Source: Trichomonas vaginalis G3 (taxonomy: Eukaryota > Parabasalia > Trichomonadida > Trichomonadidae). From it: a DNA stretch of 64,000 bases. Made by a program: the position numbers and the translations under genes. Of the stretch, positions 8,332 to 17,866 are shown one piece after another; position 1 is the first letter of the stretch, and every line of letters begins with the position of its first letter. The stretch lies in the NCBI RefSeq assembly GCF_026262505.1, contig NC_067204.1, positions 20,801,300 through 20,865,299 on the forward strand, written 5' to 3'. The notes under the pieces were generated by a model that was not told the DNA's origin, ran no database searches, and saw nothing but the letters and a program-made list of their open reading frames with translations.

Positions 8332-10116
8332 TTGTAATAAGTGATTTTTTCTACGATCAAAGAAAAAAAAATTTATTTGAATGGAGAATAAATTTTGGCA
8401 CTTTTCACCAAAATTAATTTTGTCTAAAATAAGGGTTTCGTTTTGCTAAAATTGTCACTTTTATAGCATATTTGTTTTTGGATGTTTTGCGAAACCAAAA
8501 AAAAACTATGATATACAATGTGTGTGTAAAGAAAATACTTTATTTACTAGTTAAAAAATCATTTGGTATTGATCAAGTTATTTTTTCTGGATAAGATATT
8601 ATATGGATAATTGGATAGAAAATACAATTATATAATCTTGTACCTGGTTTAATTAAGCTAATTGTCATCAGAAACTTGTAATTTTTATGAATTTCAGATT
8701 TTCTTTTCATTACTGCTTTTCTTAATAGGTCAAGTTCTTATTTACGTTATAAAGTATGATACTTACAAATATCAAGTTATCATGTTTTTTGAGAAATTAT
8801 GAGAAACAAACAAAAATGAAAAAGATAGGAATAGCAATGAATAGTGATGTGGGTATAGAAAATGTAAGAGATATGAATGCAAAGCAATCAGTATTTAGGA
8901 TATTGACCATAGATTTCGAAAAAAAAATGCTGCATATTGAGCGAAAACTATGATTATATTATAAGGCTGTCATTTAAAGCATAATGAAACTATTCCCTTT
9001 TCATTTTAATCGAATAAGATAGTAAAGATTTTTGAATTAGCTAGAAACTGATGAGATGTTTTCACAAATCAGATTTTTAATCTCTATAATGCATAATTCA
9101 CTCAATATCTCAATTTTGATATTGCGAGATATTTTTGCTATCAGTTTCGCAATTTTGACACAATAGCAAGAGGGTTCTATAAGCATTATTATCAACGTAG
9201 AATCTGAATATCATATCAGAAAATGTCGCAAATCTGACATTTACCCGACCAAATAGCAAAAATAATTGAATACTTTTCGCAAAAACTTTAAAAATCGATA
9301 AAAATATGATACCGCAAAATTAAAAAAGTGACGTCTTGAATGGAGTCAAAGGTCGAAGTTGCTAGCTAAATGTTTTTTTAGCGAAATTGCGTATTGTACG
9401 TTTTTTTCGCAAAACGAAACCCCTATCTAAAACCATTTAATATGTCACAGAATACCATCAGATCAATTCTTGTAGTCCGAATTCAATTCCGAGGTTAGAA
9501 TGCGAGGATGATCGGAAAATTTGTGAAATTTACATTTAAAAAATTCGAATCAATTTCAAGACATATCAAAAAAGAATCTATTCTCTATCCTCTTAACTTA
9601 CATTTTGATAAGGAGATACTCATGAAATGCTGCTGCTCACATTACACATGATTAACAACGATTTTTTTTTAAAATTCATAACAAATACTCAACAATGATA
9701 CATTTTTGGAGATAACATACTCATATCCATGTAATAGCAGATGCATATCTATGTAGTATAAGATGTAAATACTCTTTGCAACATATTTTATAAATAAAAA
9801 GTAATCCAAATTAAGTGCTATTTGCTGAAATCAGCTTAACTGTCCTAGTCATTGATGTTTTATAACAATTCTTTATTCCAAGAACTGTGCGGAACTTTTC
9901 AAAATTTTGTATTAAAAATTATGATTCGTAAATTTTAGTAGTTACTATATGCGCAGTAATATTTTCTAAAAAGGTGACAAGAATTAGAAGTTTTGAGAGC
10001 AATGTACGTTTTTTGTTCTTGAAAATGAATTCTTATTGATCGATGATATTGTACTTATCCTAAAAAGCAAATTTATTTAAATATTTTTACAAGATTTTTT
10101 GTTTATTCAATTCAAA
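8332..10116. other. intergenic stretch holding the complete TA-flanked transposon copy
   Basis: The transposon occupies 8432-9423. The remaining 9426-10116 is AT-rich, with no gene or clear repeat seen. Confidence 0.6.
8432..9423. mobile_element. TA-flanked non-autonomous DNA transposon, copy B (complete)
   Basis: The 992-base element is bounded by TA at 8430-8431 and 9424-9425. Its terminal inverted repeats share GGGTTTCGTTTTGC at the left (8433-8446) and its reverse complement at the right. TA duplication and simple short repeats suit the Tc1/mariner superfamily. The only frame inside (8756-8953, 65 codons) resembles no transposase, so the element must be moved in trans. Copy A at 3059-3711 matches its right two thirds closely, so the family moved recently. 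Its termini do not match the mariner at 26665-27966, which therefore is not an obvious source of transposase. Confidence 0.8.
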
Positions 10117-11358
10117 ATGCTTGGAAAGGCTGGAGCATCCCAGAACGAAGAAAAGCGTCTGTTCAAGGAATATCGTTACAACATCAATTTCTTTCCAATG
10201 CTTTTATGTCTTATCAATGCTGCTGTAGGTAGAGGCATTGTCTCTCTTGGAAATGCTTTTCGTTGTGGTGTATTTACTTCTTTAATTCTTTGCACAGTTA
10301 TTGGCATAGTTAGCTATTATTCGATGTACTTCTTTATTAAAGCTGGAGCTGCAACACATTCAGGAACCTTTGAAGATATTTGGGCTGCTACATTTGGACC
10401 AAGGACTATTTGGATTTGCGCCTTTTTGTCCATTTCAAGAAAATTTGTTACTCTTAAGAGCTACTTCTCTTATATTATTTCAACAATCATCTCTTTGATC
10501 AAACAATATAGCAACACTGATAATGTTCCATGGTGGGCATTAACAAACGAGTTCTACCTTCTAATTTTCATTGTTTTGTTCATTATTCCTTTTGCTCTTA
10601 CAAAATCACTCAAAACGGTCTCAGTAATCTCAGCCATTTCATGCTTTTGCATATTATATCTTCTCGCAGTTGTTATTTACTATTTCGTCGATTCCGTCAA
10701 AACAAATGGTTTTGATCCAAACAAACAAATTGTTTATTTCTCTTTTGACAAGAAAGTTTCAACATGCATCTCATCCTTGATGACTGCATACCTTGTTTAC
10801 CCTCTCGCTTACCCTGGTTTAAATCATCTCCGTCATGCAACAGTAAAACGCCTCAACTTACTTGCCATTACACTCATTGTAATTCTTTGGGCCTTGTATT
10901 ACACATTCGGTATCCTTTGCTACCTTTCTCTCTTTGATACAAACACAGGAGGTGCAATTCTTTCTTATTTCAAGAAAAGACCTCTTAAAACAGTCTCCGA
11001 AGTTGTCCAAATGCTCATGATCGCTACAACAATCCCAATTGTTATAAGTCCAATGAGATATATCATGATTAACATTTACGTTAAAGTTACAACCATTCAG
11101 TATGCAATTTGGGTTGTTGTTGGTATCATTATTGGCCTTATTGGCATTGTTTTGATTGGTGCCCAAGGTGATTTCTCGACATACCTCGGTTTTGCTTCTG
11201 ATGTCTTGGCTCCTGTTGTTCTTTGGGGCCTACCTGCCATTCTTTACCTTAAGGCATGTGGAAGACAAAACATGTTCCACTTTATCGGAGCAATTTTCAC
11301 AATTTGCTTAGGAATCGCTGCCATTGTATTTATTGTCTACATGAAGTTTTTCGCATAA
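10117..11358 (+). CDS. amino acid transporter, AAAP family
   Basis: The 413-residue polytopic membrane protein has about 11 hydrophobic segments. The ATG at 10117 begins MLGKAGASQNEEKRLFKEYR, a short cytosolic head before the first membrane helix (FFPMLLCLINAAVGRG), which carries the family small-residue break. The size and the break match the amino acid/auxin permease (SLC32/36/38-like) family; trichomonads have many and import most amino acids. Substrate and direction cannot be read from sequence. The stop lies inside a 36-base direct repeat (11354-11389, again 11465-11500), so its 3' flank was rearranged around a small insertion. Confidence 0.85.
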   Translation: MLGKAGASQNEEKRLFKEYRYNINFFPMLLCLINAAVGRGIVSLGNAFRCGVFTSLILCTVIGIVSYYSMYFFIKAGAATHSGTFEDIWAATFGPRTIWICAFLSISRKFVTLKSYFSYIISTIISLIKQYSNTDNVPWWALTNEFYLLIFIVLFIIPFALTKSLKTVSVISAISCFCILYLLAVVIYYFVDSVKTNGFDPNKQIVYFSFDKKVSTCISSLMTAYLVYPLAYPGLNHLRHATVKRLNLLAITLIVILWALYYTFGILCYLSLFDTNTGGAILSYFKKRPLKTVSEVVQMLMIATTIPIVISPMRYIMINIYVKVTTIQYAIWVVVGIIIGLIGIVLIGAQGDFSTYLGFASDVLAPVVLWGLPAILYLKACGRQNMFHFIGAIFTICLGIAAIVFIVYMKFFA

Positions 11359-11407
11359 AGAATTTTATATTTTTCATGAAAATTTTCATTATTATTTTTT
11401 TATTATT

Positions 11408-11467
11408 ATGACAACTCTCAAATTTTTTGACATCCAAGCTTTATATCATTTGCATGAGAGTTGTCAT
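11408..11467. mobile_element. 60-base insertion with 13-base inverted ends
   Basis: The ends ATGACAACTCTCA (11408-11420) and TGAGAGTTGTCAT (11455-11467) are perfect inverted repeats. About 40 inner bases are the reverse complement of the right subterminal part of the element at 12706-12877. The flanking gene-end sequence (36 bases from CATAAAGAATTTT) occurs on both sides as a direct repeat. Confidence 0.55.
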
Positions 11468-11520
11468 AAAGAATTTTATATTTTTCATGAAAATTTTCAT
11501 CAATAATTTTTTATTGTTAA

Positions 11521-12577
11521 GGGTGCACTACAAGGATTAGAAAGTTCTCAAAAAATTCATAGAGCTCTATCAATTCTCTTATCCTCCAAAATAATAAAAC
11601 CCTATATTTCGCTTCATTGTAATAAAATATTTTAATTTTGATTTAAGATATAGAATTAATTAAGGCACCCTCATTACATATATAACTTTGGGCTTCAAAT
11701 TTTTATTATTGGCCGAGTTAGAAAAAATCATGAAAAAATCAACTTTTTAAAATTGAACTTGAGGAAAAAATTTTCAGCATTTTTTGATCGATAAAGATAT
11801 TTTTTCTTCTCATCAATACATTGGTACACATATACCCTTGCTATTTATCCTATTTATTTTTTAAAAAACTCATTTTTCAAAGAGTTGAAAAAGAGGTCCA
11901 AAAAACAAAGTCCTGCACTCCAAGGATAAAAATTCTTAAAAAATTGAAATTAGAACATAAAAATCATAACATAAGTTCTTAATGATATCAGTATTATATA
12001 TTTCGTGTTATTTTTGATATATCTTAAATGTGTTGTGAATTATTCTTAAAAAAATTTAAAAAGCTTCTAAATATCATATATTAAAACAACAATAGTAAGG
12101 AATATAAAATGCATCATAATGTTAAGGAAAATCACTTTATAAATATTATGAAAAATTTGAAAAATGAGAGGAAAGCATATAATATATCATAAATGTATTC
12201 TATTTCTCACAATGTATTGGTTTATCATGCTTAAAATGCAAAGAAGTGCGAAAAAATTAAAATTGAAAAATATTAGCAATCACAAATCAAATTTTGATGT
12301 TTTTCTAGATTAGAATTCATACTTATTTCATTTATATTAGATATGCAGAACATATTAAGGTGCTTATCGGGAAAATTAAGAAGATTTAATTAAAATTTTG
12401 AAATATGTTTTAGTTCAAGGATAATGAGATATATGATATGAATACACTCTCATTGAGGATGCATTTAAGCTCATGTTAATTTTTCATGATATTTTTAGAG
12501 TTCGAAAGTACCAAAAGTACAAGGATTTTTTTAGAAAAAAAGGAGGATTAAAAAACCGTAATCCTCCTAGTGCACCC
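11521..12577. mobile_element. TTAA-flanked non-autonomous element, family 2 (1057 bp)
   Basis: TTAA lies at 11517-11520 and 12578-12581. The left end reads GGGTGCACTACAAGGATTA; the right end is its inverse with two mismatches (TAATCCTCCTAGTGCACCC). Next to the right tip is a perfect hairpin, AGGAGGATTA (12541-12550) with TAATCCTCCT (12559-12568). A degenerate copy of the tip (GCACTCCAAGGATAAAAATT) recurs inside near 11923. There is no open frame of note. Moved in trans, piggyBac-like by its target site. Confidence 0.7.
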
Positions 12578-12581
12578 TTAA

Positions 12582-12701
12582 GAGTACACTTACGCCCCTA
12601 TGACAGGGCCTTCAATTCAGATGTTTAAGGTTAAATTTCAATGGCGCTTCACGCCAGTTGTCAAAAATTTGAATTAAAGTCAGATGGGCGTAAGTGCAGC
12701 C
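12582..12701 (-). mobile_element. TTAA-flanked miniature element, family 1, copy B
   Basis: This is the inverted copy of the element at 6958-7078, 120 bases. It lies between TTAA at 12578-12581, shared with the preceding element, and TTAA at 12702-12705, shared with the next one. The terminal repeats read GAGTACACTTACGCCC and GGGCGTAAGTGCAGCC. Confidence 0.75.
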
Positions 12702-12705
12702 TTAA

Positions 12706-12877
12706 GTGTGCACTTACCACTTTCTGAATGCTATGAAAAAATCAATGTTTCTTTATATAGGGATTTATATTTACTTTCTCTCGACCAAAAAATATTAACT
12801 TTCGACCTTAGAAAATTGTGATATAAAGTTTGGATGTCAAAAAAATTGAGAGTTGTCAGAAAGTGGCAAGTGCATCC
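12706..12877. mobile_element. TTAA-flanked miniature element, family 3 (172 bp)
   Basis: The terminal inverted repeats are GTGTGCACTTACCACTTTCT at the left and the inverse of GGATGCACTTGCCACTTTCT at the right (three mismatches). It is flanked by TTAA at 12702-12705 and 12878-12881. Its right subterminal part is shared with the 60-base insertion at 11408. Non-coding. Confidence 0.75.
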
Positions 12878-13009
12878 TTAAGGGCTCACTGCCTCAGTTT
12901 ACAACTATTCAATTTTTTAGACTCAATAAAAAGCTATTTTAATGACAATATCCTGTTCACTGTTTCTTTACTATTATAATATGCATCATTATGAAGAGCG
13001 ATTTTTCCA

Positions 13010-14335
13010 TCATAATTTTTTTTCGTTGATATTTGCACCATGTGAAATTATCAGTTTGGCTGTTCCTTTATTATTAAACTGTGATGCAATTTGAAGAGCT
13101 GTTTGTCCAAATTTATCTTTTTCGTTGATATTTATACCATGTGAAACAAGAAGTTCTGCAGTTTCTTTATTATTATAATATGCTGCAATATGAAGAGCAG
13201 TTTCTCCATTTTCATCTTTTTCGTTGATATTTATACCATTTGAAATAAGAAGTTCGGCTATTTCTTTGCTATTACGAATTGCTGCATTATGAAGAGCTGT
13301 TCTCCCAAAATTATCTTTTTCATTGATATTTATACCATGTGATATAAGAAATTCAGCTGATTCTTTACAATTATTTTCTGCTGCATAATGAAGAGCTGTT
13401 TCTCCATTTTCATCATTTTCATTGATATTTGCACCATTTGATAGGAAATATTTGCAAAGAGATGGTATATCAAACATTGCAGATTTAACAGAGCAATTGA
13501 TAACATCATTAGTTTGATCGAAATAAACTAAAAATGATTCAAGATTATTATGCATTCCACAATAAAATAATTTGATCTCTATATTGTATTCATTCATCAA
13601 GAATGTAACAAAATCAATGTTGTGTGATATAATTGCATAAAACATGCATTCTCTATATGGTTTCTGATGTTTCAGGCATTCACTCATGATCTCTTGATTT
13701 CCTCCTAAAAATGAAAGTTGTAGACATTTTTCAGTTATTTCTGACTTAAATTTCGTTCTTAATAACTTGAAACAATCAACAGCTCCATGGTAACAACATA
13801 ATTCAAGTAATGAATACCCTCTGAAAGAATATGGAAATAAATCGCTTTTCAGTGTTTGATCTTTATCAAATCCATCTCTTTCTGTGAATTGGATGAATCT
13901 TTCTAAGTCATTATACATAATTGCTCTGTAAATTGTATCTTCTGTATGAATATCCAGATTTTCTGAGTTAATTCCTTCGAAATCATCTGATTTGTCTAAT
14001 TTAATTCCATATTCTTTTAAAAACAAGTAGTTAGAAATAGGCAAAATATTTCTGACCTCTTGGACATGATATTCATCAGATATGAATTTGGTAAGTGATA
14101 AATAAGACTTTGAATAGCGAATATTATATGGAATGATATTTAAAATATCTTTTATAATATATTCTGGGAAATATTTCTTTGAATCAATCAATTCTGTTTT
14201 GATCATTTTGTAAATATCTTTTAATTCTTCTTTGTCCGTTTTCAGCTGATATAAAGCAATATATGAATCAATGTAGTGTTTATAGATACTTCGCAGTTCG
14301 CTGTATTTATTTGGAGGAATGGCTTTGTCGGACAT
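13010..14335 (-). CDS. trichomonad ankyrin-repeat family protein
   Basis: The protein has 441 residues from the ATG at 14335, where the family signature MSDKAIPPNKYSELRSIYK begins. The frame is open further upstream, but that part corresponds to conserved promoter sequence. Head domain about residues 1-110, degenerate middle to about 285, then five ankyrin repeats with recurring ISHGININEKD and ETALHIAA. Closest visible relatives are at 33806 and 3842. A scaffold or adaptor role is inferred; no signal peptide or membrane segment is seen. Confidence 0.9.
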   Translation of the reverse strand: MSDKAIPPNKYSELRSIYKHYIDSYIALYQLKTDKEELKDIYKMIKTELIDSKKYFPEYIIKDILNIIPYNIRYSKSYLSLTKFISDEYHVQEVRNILPISNYLFLKEYGIKLDKSDDFEGINSENLDIHTEDTIYRAIMYNDLERFIQFTERDGFDKDQTLKSDLFPYSFRGYSLLELCCYHGAVDCFKLLRTKFKSEITEKCLQLSFLGGNQEIMSECLKHQKPYRECMFYAIISHNIDFVTFLMNEYNIEIKLFYCGMHNNLESFLVYFDQTNDVINCSVKSAMFDIPSLCKYFLSNGANINENDENGETALHYAAENNCKESAEFLISHGININEKDNFGRTALHNAAIRNSKEIAELLISNGININEKDENGETALHIAAYYNNKETAELLVSHGININEKDKFGQTALQIASQFNNKGTAKLIISHGANINEKKL

Positions 14336-14390
14336 TAATAATTTTTTAAAAGGACATATTTGTATTTTAATGCATAAGTATCTTTTAAAC
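14336..14390 (-). promoter_or_regulatory. conserved ankyrin-gene promoter with M5-like CCTTTT
   Basis: CCTTTT (minus strand, 14353-14348) lies 13-18 bases before the ATG and fits the trichomonad M5 core element CCTTTW. The upstream block through AAGTTTAAAAGATACTTAT is almost the same as the one before the ankyrin gene starting at 35251 (35252-35310). Confidence 0.6.
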
Positions 14391-15010
14391 TTATTAGAAG
14401 AAAGAAATATTATGTTAGACATATGTAAATCAATGATCACGCTCAAATTTATTTTAATAAACTCACTTCCTATAGCTAACTGAGGTCAGAAATTATATTA
14501 TATCAAATTTGATATTTTTGTCTATAAAATTGTTGTAAGTTTAAACATTCAAACTACAGATCTCTAGACATTATTCAATTCATTCTGACAAAAAGCATCA
14601 TGACATGCTTGTCCAATTAATTTTAAATTCAAAATAAGGGTGTATATTTTTAAATTCACTGCTATTTATAAATAAGTCTAATGTCAAAGAAGAAAATTTT
14701 ACCCGTCTGTAGTCAAATATTGAAATTATTTTAAATCCAATGATGTGTGATAACTGAAAGGTTTCTAATTTTAAGAAAAATACTGTAAATATTTCATTAG
14801 AGAAACAGTTTTCAATTATTTTTCCACAAATTTTGTAAAGCTTTCAATCTGTATCAAGAATTAGATTGCATTTTTCAAAAGTTTTATGATATTTGTAAAT
14901 GATCCAAATAATATGGAATTTTTCTATTCTCACAAAATTGTATAAAAACATTCAATCATTGAATTAATTGGCAAAATTTTTAAATTCAGTTCATTTCCTA
15001 TTTGATTTCC
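14391..15010. other. intergenic stretch between divergent genes
   Basis: AT-rich spacer between two divergent genes. TCATT at 14991-14995 is an Inr candidate for the plus-strand gene. Nothing else is seen. Confidence 0.5.
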
Positions 15011-16126
15011 ATGGAACCTAGCTGGAGAGCTATTGCTGGAAATATATCTAATTATGTTGATGATGATACATTCTTATCTTCAAGAAGTCCTCAGCAGATT
15101 GCCAAAGTTCTTAGTCATGCACAATTAACTCCATGTGAATTTGCAACTTTATTCACAAATCTTTCAAACCATCATGGAAAAGCTGAAATATTGATGATGT
15201 TAAGTCGTGCGCACCTAAAAGAATTCACAACTCAAGAAGAGGCAGCTGAAATTTCTGAAACAATTTCATCAATCCTCGGAATTCATGTTCTTGATTCACT
15301 ATTTTCATTCTATCAAAATAGAATTCATGCAAACTCAGCAAATGCCATTTCAATAAAGGATCTTCATGGAAAAGTTACCATTATTGAAAATGTAGATCTC
15401 AATTGGAGAACTGAAGATTTGAAAACTGTGATTCAGCAAAAAACAGGCCAGCCTCCAGATCTACAAAGGCTAATTTATGCTGGAATACAATTGGAGGATG
15501 GAAAAACATTAAGAGAATATAGTATTCAGCATGGAAGTATGCTTCATCTTATCTTTAGATTACGTGGTGGAAAACCAGTGATCTATTTGTATCCAAAGGA
15601 AGAAATAGATGCCAAAGTAAGTATCAAAATCAATGATGGTGTTTTTTCGTTCACATATCCTTCATTTGATGAAGAAAGCACATGGAATGTGAAAGCTTTT
15701 CCATCAGGTGAGATCGTCCACAGAGGAAAGAAGATGAGGTATCTCTTCTGGGAAACACTCTTCTATCCTAATCTCAATATGGATAAAGGATTCATTATCA
15801 AAGGAGAAGATTGTGTATCTTTCTTCGAGGATAAGCTCAAGTCTATGAACCTGAACGACACAGAGATATGCGATTTTGTCACGTTTTGGTGTCCAAAGCT
15901 CTGTGGATACAAATATGTCAAAATTTGCTTCCAGTTCGAAAACTTTGATGAGATGTGCCCAATGAATGTCGAACCAAAACCAGACAACATCAACAGAGTC
16001 TTCTTCGCAGCTCTCCCTCTAAATAATCCTTGCGATATCGAGCCACAAGAACTTCCGACATTCAAGCGTGATGGCTTCACAGTCATCGAATGGGGCGGAA
16101 CAATTGTTACTTCTGAAAATCTATAA
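15011..16126 (+). CDS. ubiquitin-like domain fused to a KPVIYLYP domain
   Basis: The protein has 371 residues. Residues 1 to about 105 are helical and unrecognised ([19 protein letters not shown]). Residues about 113-187 are a ubiquitin-like domain: [31 protein letters not shown] and a C-terminal LRGG match ubiquitin strongly. The Lys48 position is isoleucine and the Lys63 position histidine, so normal chain formation is unlikely. Directly after LRGG comes KPVIYLYP (188-195) and a domain with [19 protein letters not shown] and YLFWETLF, a signature I know from bacterial and some eukaryotic proteins of unclear function. The diGly could be a protease site separating the two halves; that is inference. 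Start: the ATG at 15011, 16 bases after an Inr TCATT. Confidence 0.75.
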   Translation: MEPSWRAIAGNISNYVDDDTFLSSRSPQQIAKVLSHAQLTPCEFATLFTNLSNHHGKAEILMMLSRAHLKEFTTQEEAAEISETISSILGIHVLDSLFSFYQNRIHANSANAISIKDLHGKVTIIENVDLNWRTEDLKTVIQQKTGQPPDLQRLIYAGIQLEDGKTLREYSIQHGSMLHLIFRLRGGKPVIYLYPKEEIDAKVSIKINDGVFSFTYPSFDEESTWNVKAFPSGEIVHRGKKMRYLFWETLFYPNLNMDKGFIIKGEDCVSFFEDKLKSMNLNDTEICDFVTFWCPKLCGYKYVKICFQFENFDEMCPMNVEPKPDNINRVFFAALPLNNPCDIEPQELPTFKRDGFTVIEWGGTIVTSENL

Positions 16127-16454
16127 TGCTTGATATCTTCTTTATGCAGTGAATTAAAATATTTAACATAAACTAGCCAGCTTTTTATTTAGATATAAGA
16201 CTATCTTCCTATATTTAGAAATGAATTCTTTCAATAAAGAACATGTTATAAAGTATTCTACTGTTTAATCTTCTTCATAATGACTTATATGGAATAATAT
16301 TCTGAGTTAGTTATATAATTATCTATGCTTCAAAATAGTGAATGAATGCTAATAAAGAACTGATATTTATGAAAGATTCCATAATGAATATCTTGATGAA
16401 CCTTATTCTTAGCATCCATTTATTCTAAGAACTTGAGAAGCAAACAATTGTGAA
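16127..16454. other. convergent 3' intergenic stretch
   Basis: AT-rich spacer between two convergent genes; no gene or repeat seen. Confidence 0.5.
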
Positions 16455-17846
16455 TTACTCTACCCAGTCATTTACAAAGTTGTTGAAATAATTGACAAAA
16501 TTAATGATCATTTTGAATTCTTCGTCATTATCATTATCTTCTGTAGCATCTTTCAAATCTTTGATGATACTAGTTTTACCAATAAGATCACAGATGGTTT
16601 TTCCTTGATCATATTCAGCGTACTTTTTGATAAGCACATCAAGAACATTCAAAGCATATCGGATGTGATCTGGAATGAAAGAACTGATCACGCTTAGTAT
16701 ATCACGCTCAATTGCTGCCTCTGCTGTATCATACCCGCTGTATTGTATTATATTAGAAATAATTACAATTAAATGTATCTTAAACTCAAATTCGCAACTG
16801 TGAGACATTTCAACAAAATCAGTTAAATCCCAGATATCGACAGAATCCAATGCGTCTTTATGTAAAAAATCGTGAGAAATACAAACCTCGAAGAACCGAA
16901 GGGCACTCCACTGAGAGTCATCATCACAATCTATGTGCACGATATATCTAAAAGCATTCCAAACCATATTACTTTCATGAATAATTAACAATATATCTTC
17001 TTTGATGTCGATGTTGCTCGTTAGAGGAACTATAAAAGCTTCCATTAAACCCATCATGTTCTCAACGTCATCTTTTTCATCACAGCCACGAAAGATATGT
17101 GATGCGAGCCTTCTCAAGAAACATGGTTCATCACTTAATTGCAGTTCGATAAGAAAGTTAATCTCTTCTGGATAAACAGGTAGAATGCTTTTCAAAATCA
17201 TGACTATGTCTTTATAGCAATTAAATTCTGTTTTTTCGTAAATAAATTGAGCTATTGATCTAAATTGATCTTTATTTGGATTAAGTTCTATTAATTTGGT
17301 GAATAGTGAAACAACTTCATCTAGTTTGCTAAGAAAACAGAATTAATCGATTGGGTGATCTGTTAAATATACTTCATTGTTTTCAACATGAGGAAGTAAT
17401 CTTGTGAGGATCCTAATCGCAATATAGTTGTCTTTTTGCAAATCATCTTTTCTTAATGCAATTGTATATAGGAGGTTGATTATATCTTGATCATTAAGAA
17501 ATTCGATGACTTTGTCTAACTTTGATAGACTATAAATGATTTCGAGAACTTCAGAACGATTAATACATTCTTCTGATTCCAAGATTGCAATCAGGTCCGA
17601 AAGCAAATCAAAATTAATATATATTGACGAATCAACGCGGGATTTGTTATTTTGAATCATATCTATTATGCATTTGAAAAAATCATGATGCTTATTAAGT
17701 TTTTCAGGATAACAGATTTTTATGTTATTTAGATCTTGTAAAACTTTTGCAGATTCATCGTCAGATGGAATATCATCTTTCTGTGGAGCAGAAAATACAG
17801 TTGATGAGAAGGATAAATCATCAGATGATGCTTTATAGTCAAGCAT
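16455..17846 (-). pseudogene. helical-repeat (armadillo-like) protein interrupted by one in-frame stop
   Basis: One reading frame of 464 codons runs from an ATG at 17846 to the stop at 16455 and is broken by a single TAA at 17345-17343. The frame continues without shift after the stop (FCFLSKLDEVVSLFTKLIEL), and the following 46 codons before the next ATG (17201) look like coding sequence. The body is all-helical, with an acidic S/D-rich head, and resembles the divergent armadillo/HEAT-like proteins common in trichomonads; no precise family is recognised. The stop may be a disabling mutation or a sequencing error. A decayed partial copy lies just upstream at about 18213-18535. The ATG touches a TTAA followed by GGGTTCACTACAACGAT, very like the family-2 element tip. 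Confidence 0.65.
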
Positions 17847-17849
17847 TAA

Positions 17850-17866
17850 GGGTTCACTACAACGAT
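17850..17866 (+). repeat. solo family-2-like element tip at a start codon
   Basis: GGGTTCACTACAACGAT matches 15 of 17 bases of the left tip of the element at 11521 and directly follows TTAA (17846-17849). The related decayed copy at about 18213-18535 has TTAA at the same place without the tip, so it may show the empty site. No second tip was found downstream. Confidence 0.45.

Larger units (their letters stand above)
11359..13009. other. gene-free stretch built largely of miniature elements
   Basis: It holds a 60-base inverted-repeat insertion (11408-11467), a 1057-base TTAA element (11521-12577), and two short TTAA elements (12582-12701, 12706-12877). A further tip-like sequence, GGGCTCACTGCC, follows TTAA at 12878-12881. 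No coding sequence is seen. Confidence 0.7.

Noticed and set aside
8756-8953. 65-codon frame inside the TA-flanked transposon as a possible transposase
   Set aside because: It is too short, has no DDE or DNA-binding motif, and the same stretch in copy A lacks the 5' part.
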